Source: Ponticaulis sp.
GTDB lineage: Bacteria; Pseudomonadota; Alphaproteobacteria; Caulobacterales; Hyphomonadaceae
DNA: 8,955 nt
Reading direction: 5' to 3'
Assembly (NCBI GenBank): GCA_002699325.1
Contig: PABS01000086.1
Location: 1 to 8,955 of the forward strand
The stretch's first letter is position 1, and every line of letters begins with the position of its first letter. The position numbers and the translations under genes were made by a program. The notes beneath the pieces are model-generated. The model had not been told where the DNA came from and ran no database searches. It saw only the letters and a list, made by a program, of their open reading frames with translations. Shown here piece after piece: positions 6,619 to 8,955 of this stretch.

Positions 6619-7435
6619 ATTTTTCGCGACCTACGGCCTGCTGATTCTGGCGCTGCTGACCGCTGGCATTTTCGCCGGATTGATTGCCGGATTATTCGGC
6701 ATTGGCGGCGGCGTAATCATCGTGCCAACGCTTGATTTTGCGTTCACTCAACTTGGTTATGAATCCGTATCCATGCATGCCGCGGTGGGATGCTCCCTCG
6801 CCACCATTGTAGCGACTTCCATCCGGTCTGCCATGGCACACGCCAGGCGTGGCGCAGTCGACTTCGATGTTGTGAAAGGCTGGGTCCCATGGATTATGGT
6901 TGGCGCCGTCATCGGCGCAGCGATTGCGGGCTTTCTTCCCAAAGATGGCATGCGCGGCTTCTTCGCATCAGTCCTGCTTCTCGTGTCCCTTCAGTTTGTC
7001 CTTGGCCGGCCCGACTGGAAATTGCGTGACAGCCTGCCGACTGGCTTGCCACGCGTCGGACTTGCCGGTGGGCTCGGCGCTCTGTCCGGTATCATGGGTA
7101 TTGGTGGCGGCGTTTTCGGCGTCACGCTGATGACGGTCTGTGGTCATACAGTCCACCGTGCCGTTGGTACGGCGGCCACTTTTGGCGCCGCGATCGGATT
7201 GCCAGCTGCCATCGGATATATCGCCACGGGCTGGGGCATGCCAGATCGGCCACCGATTTCGCTCGGTTATCTGAATATTCCCGCCATTCTGATCATTGCT
7301 CTGATGACAACCAGCCTCGCGCCCTTTGGCGCGATATTGGCCCACCGTATGAACGCTGCCCTGCTTCGCCGGGTGTTTGGCGTAGTGATGATTCTCGTTG
7401 CTTTGAATATGCTTCGGCTTGCGCTCGGCTTTTAA
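6611..7435 (+). CDS. TauE/SafE-family membrane exporter
   Basis: This is an inner-membrane protein of the sulfite/organosulfonate exporter (TauE/SafE, DUF81) family. The substrate cannot be set from sequence. The 274-residue product has about 8 membrane segments. It also has the family's tandem glycine-rich repeats, GLIAGLFGIGGGVIIVP (23-39) and GALSGIMGIGGGVFGV (156-171), one per half. HAAVGCSLATIVATSI (56-71) and HRAVGTAATFGAAIGLPAA (182-200) are the paired second motifs. The start is GTG 6611-6613, which overlaps the last codons of dusA by 8 nt. GAGGAG at 6593-6598 is a distant Shine-Dalgarno, so translation is probably coupled to dusA. An earlier in-frame ATG at 6491 lies inside dusA and adds 40 polar residues, so it is rejected. 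It is convergent with the aspartic protease gene 14 nt away. Confidence 0.9.
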   Translation: MSEFFATYGLLILALLTAGIFAGLIAGLFGIGGGVIIVPTLDFAFTQLGYESVSMHAAVGCSLATIVATSIRSAMAHARRGAVDFDVVKGWVPWIMVGAVIGAAIAGFLPKDGMRGFFASVLLLVSLQFVLGRPDWKLRDSLPTGLPRVGLAGGLGALSGIMGIGGGVFGVTLMTVCGHTVHRAVGTAATFGAAIGLPAAIGYIATGWGMPDRPPISLGYLNIPAILIIALMTTSLAPFGAILAHRMNAALLRRVFGVVMILVALNMLRLALGF

Positions 7436-7458
7436 CGCCAGGATCTTTCTTACTGGCG
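7436..7458. terminator. Weak inverted repeat between convergent genes
   Basis: CGCCAG (7436-7441) and CTGGCG (7453-7458) form a perfect 6-bp stem with an 11-nt loop. The repeat starts right after the exporter stop, and its loop holds the TAA of the opposing protease gene. It could act on both strands, but neither side has a proper T tract. Confidence 0.3.
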
Positions 7459-7959
7459 GATGATGAGTGAGTTCTTCCGGAACTCAAAACTGGAGAGCTT
7501 CTTAAGAAAGCTCATTCCCAGGAGCGAGGTTTCAAGACCAGTCGCAATGACAAGCGCATCAACGTCTTTGACTTTCACATTGCCGATGACGACTTCATCA
7601 ATGAGAATATACGCGCCCTGAGTCATACCACCAGCGGTACGAACCTCATACTTGAAGTCGAGGTCTTCGATTTTGTGCCCCATGCGTTCTGCGTCGCGGC
7701 GCGACAGCGCAATCATGCTGGCACCCGTGTCGACCATCAGCTTGACGCGTTTTCCTTCGAGCTGGGCATCCGCCCAATAGTGCCCATCATTCTCCATGCG
7801 CAGAGCTGTAGCCCGTGGTCCAGGCGCTTCAGGCCGAAAGTCTTTCTCAGTGTTCTCGGCGACAACCGGCTCGGGTTCAGACCAGCGATCCGAAGCCTTC
7901 ATTGCGACGGCGACGCTTGCGCAGACGACAAAAAAGACAGGTACGATGACTTTGATCAT
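7450..7959 (-). CDS. Membrane-anchored retropepsin-like aspartic protease (TIGR02281-type)
   Basis: This is a clan AA single-domain aspartic protease that would work as a homodimer, each chain giving one catalytic Asp. The 169-residue product has a signal anchor (about residues 3-20). A short acidic, proline-rich linker (25-50) follows, then the protease fold from about residue 52. The active site is VDTGAS (76-81), Asp77. The flap region is around RTAGGMTQGAY (107-117). The closing hydrophobic-hydrophobic-G motif is SLLGMSFLKKL (145-155). This layout matches the TIGR02281 family found widely in proteobacteria. The N-terminus implies that the domain faces the periplasm. The natural substrate is unknown. 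GGAG lies 8 nt before the ATG. It follows the DUF1289 gene by 16 nt, so the two are probably one operon. Confidence 0.88.
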   Translation of the reverse strand: MIKVIVPVFFVVCASVAVAMKASDRWSEPEPVVAENTEKDFRPEAPGPRATALRMENDGHYWADAQLEGKRVKLMVDTGASMIALSRRDAERMGHKIEDLDFKYEVRTAGGMTQGAYILIDEVVIGNVKVKDVDALVIATGLETSLLGMSFLKKLSSFEFRKNSLIIRQ

Positions 7960-7975
7960 GGCCGGGTCTCCGGTT

Positions 7976-8173
7976 TCAGCCGAGCTTGCCCTGCGCTTTC
8001 AGGGTATCTAGTCGCGTTTCCAGCGCAGTTATAACCTCATCGCGTTGCCGATCGGTATACAAAGTCCATTGAGCTATCTCTTTCAGGCTGCGTCCACATC
8101 CCAGGCACCAACCTGTCGGACCATCAATTGCACAAACTTGAATGCACGGAGATTTGATGGGTCTGTCACGCAT
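7976..8173 (-). CDS. DUF1289 small cysteine-motif protein
   Basis: The function is unknown. The 65-residue product is a typical DUF1289 protein. It has an N-terminal SPCIQVCAID (8-17) and WCLGCGRSLKEIAQW (22-36), giving a C-x3-C...C-x2-C set (Cys10, 14, 23, 26). These could bind a metal or an iron-sulfur centre. A helical C-terminal tail follows. The family is small and common in proteobacteria. The start is ATG 8173, and the motif begins within ten residues, as in homologues. The stop lies 16 nt before the protease gene, and this gap holds that gene's Shine-Dalgarno, which points to co-transcription. It is divergent from the cobT-like gene. Confidence 0.88.
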   Translation of the reverse strand: MRDRPIKSPCIQVCAIDGPTGWCLGCGRSLKEIAQWTLYTDRQRDEVITALETRLDTLKAQGKLG

Positions 8174-8209
8174 GCCTAAAACCTCGGCAGTTCGGCTGGG
8201 AGCTGAAAG

Positions 8210-8240
8210 AATATAGCGAGTGCCGTTATCTGATTGTCAC
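8210..8240 (-). promoter_or_regulatory. Possible promoter of the DUF1289/protease pair
   Basis: On the minus strand GTGACA (8235-8240) precedes TATATT (8210-8215) with a 19-bp gap; shifting the -35 by one base gives TGACAA and 18 bp. Spacing is long and the -35 is imperfect, so this is a weak call. It would start transcription about 30 nt before the DUF1289 ATG. Confidence 0.3.
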
Positions 8241-8311
8241 ACTGGCATATTAAGCGCAAATTTCCGCGCATTGGGCGATTGCGCTCCCTGCCGTAATCCA
8301 GCTAACCAGTG
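8240..8311 (+). other. Potential structured leader of the cobT-like gene
   Basis: Nested inverted repeats lie 31-102 nt before the ATG. AGCGCAA (8253-8259) pairs perfectly with TTGCGCT (8279-8285). Outside it, either GGCA (8244-8247) pairs with TGCC (8289-8292), or CACTGG (8240-8245) pairs with CCAGTG (8306-8311). The outer options share two bases and so exclude each other, as in a switch. It does not show the conserved elements of a cobalamin riboswitch. It may be chance or an operator. Confidence 0.3.
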
Positions 8312-8341
8312 AACTCCACCAGTTCCAGTCAGGAAGATCAG

Positions 8342-8955
8342 ATGGCCGGCGACGAAGCGTCTCCTCTCGAAGATGTCTACGACCTGATCCGCAATCAGCC
8401 TGTCGTAAACCTGCCGCGCGACTATAATGACGACGGTAGCGTGCGCATGTCCAAATTTGGTCGGCTCGACCGGCTCGGTGAATGGATTGCCGCATGCCAG
8501 CGACGCGACATGCCAAAAATTGAAAAATCTACACTGGCGCTGTTTGCCGGATCACATGGTCTGGCCCAGCATGGCGTGTCACTTTCCCAGGATGGCGCGA
8601 CTCAGCGTCGGATCGACGCGCTTCAGAAAGGCGAAGCCACAACCAACGGCCTTGCCGCTGAAGCGGGCGCCACGCTGAGGGTGTTTGAGCTGGCGCTCGA
8701 ACTACCCACCAAGGATATCTCCAAAGAACCCGCCATGAGCGCCAAGGAATGTGCCTCGACCATCGCTTTTGGCATGGAAGCCGTCACCGACAATCCAGAC
8801 TGTATCTCCCTCGGCGTACTCGGCGTCGGCGGCGGCACAGCGGCAGCAGCTGTGGCCTGCGCTCTTTATGGCGGTGACGCGCAATATTGGGTTCGCGCCG
8901 GACAGGGCGTCTCCGAAGAGATCAATCAGGCGCGTGCCGGTGTACTTTACAAAGC
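8342..8955 (+). CDS. cobT: CobT-like nicotinate-nucleotide-dimethylbenzimidazole phosphoribosyltransferase, atypical (3' end outside window)
   Basis: CobT moves phosphoribose from nicotinate mononucleotide to the lower-ligand base (dimethylbenzimidazole) to give alpha-ribazole phosphate for cobalamin assembly. The 204 visible residues align along the family. GRLDRLGEWIAACQ (40-53) matches the GxLGRLExLAxWxA helix. LFAGSHGLAQHGVSLSQDGA (67-86) matches FAGDHGVAxxGVSxxP. ELPTKDISKEPAMSAKECA (120-138) and LGVGGGTAAAAVACALYGG (160-178) complete the match. The start ATG has AGGAAG 5 nt upstream. Several near-invariant residues differ. The KPPGSLG loop reads RMSKFG, and the GE(M/L)GxxNTT motif reads GVLGVGGGT, replacing its Glu (Glu174 in Salmonella CobT by my alignment from memory) with Val. 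The catalytic C-terminal Glu is beyond the window. It may be a divergent CobT or a paralogue with another substrate. Confidence 0.82.
   Translation, partial: MAGDEASPLEDVYDLIRNQPVVNLPRDYNDDGSVRMSKFGRLDRLGEWIAACQRRDMPKIEKSTLALFAGSHGLAQHGVSLSQDGATQRRIDALQKGEATTNGLAAEAGATLRVFELALELPTKDISKEPAMSAKECASTIAFGMEAVTDNPDCISLGVLGVGGGTAAAAVACALYGGDAQYWVRAGQGVSEEINQARAGVLYK

Noticed and set aside
6968..7345. 125-codon minus-strand frame and other frames within the exporter gene
   Set aside because: Antisense to a protein with clear TauE/SafE repeats. The translation is polar and without recognisable motifs.
8174..8341. Cobalamin riboswitch upstream of the cobT-like gene
   Set aside because: The conserved B12-box (GCCACTG, GGAAGCCAGGAGACC) and core elements could not be found on either strand. 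Only unrelated stems are present.

Overview
The window looks like a stretch of alphaproteobacterial chromosome, probably Caulobacterales/Rhodobacterales-like and perhaps Hyphomonadaceae. The taxonomic call is an inference. It rests on the linkage of the RNase P RNA gene to the mraZ end of the division and cell wall (dcw) cluster, the alphaproteobacterial character of the FtsL, FtsI and CobT homologues, and the pairing of a DUF1289 protein with a periplasm-facing retropepsin-like protease. No IS element, tRNA, CRISPR array or phage gene was seen. Nothing in the base or codon use I could inspect suggests recent transfer.

Left part (1-3446, all on the minus strand). The order of transcription is rnpB, then a roughly 420-base gene-free control region, then mraZ, rsmH, ftsL and a truncated ftsI that runs off the left edge. 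The four protein genes are joined by 4-nt start/stop overlaps (ATGA, ATGA, GTGA), each preceded by a good Shine-Dalgarno sequence, so they are one translationally coupled unit. The control region carries two arrays of TGGG tetranucleotides at exact 10-bp spacing, which is the known signature of MraZ binding sites. One array lies just upstream of mraZ. The other lies at the 3' end of rnpB, on its likely terminator hairpin.

Middle part (3480-5622). A MarR-family regulator (plus strand) faces a 12-segment-type membrane protein (minus strand), with only 2 nt between their stop codons. The membrane protein has no obvious close family name. It does carry two spaced motif pairs (an ND or D-x-A-N element, then a P-x-S-T element about 75-80 residues later) that resemble the internal duplication of PiT/PHO4 phosphate permeases.

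Right part (5623-8955). dusA (tRNA dihydrouridine synthase) overlaps a TauE/SafE-type exporter gene by 8 nt. These converge on a minus-strand pair: a DUF1289 small cysteine protein followed by a membrane-anchored retropepsin-like aspartic protease. Divergent from that pair, the 5' two thirds of a CobT-like gene (lower-ligand activation for cobalamin) runs off the right edge. This CobT lacks several residues that are nearly invariant in the family.

Most genes are housekeeping. The points most worth a second look are the double TGGG array, the PiT-like orphan transporter and the atypical CobT. No clear new multi-gene system was found.
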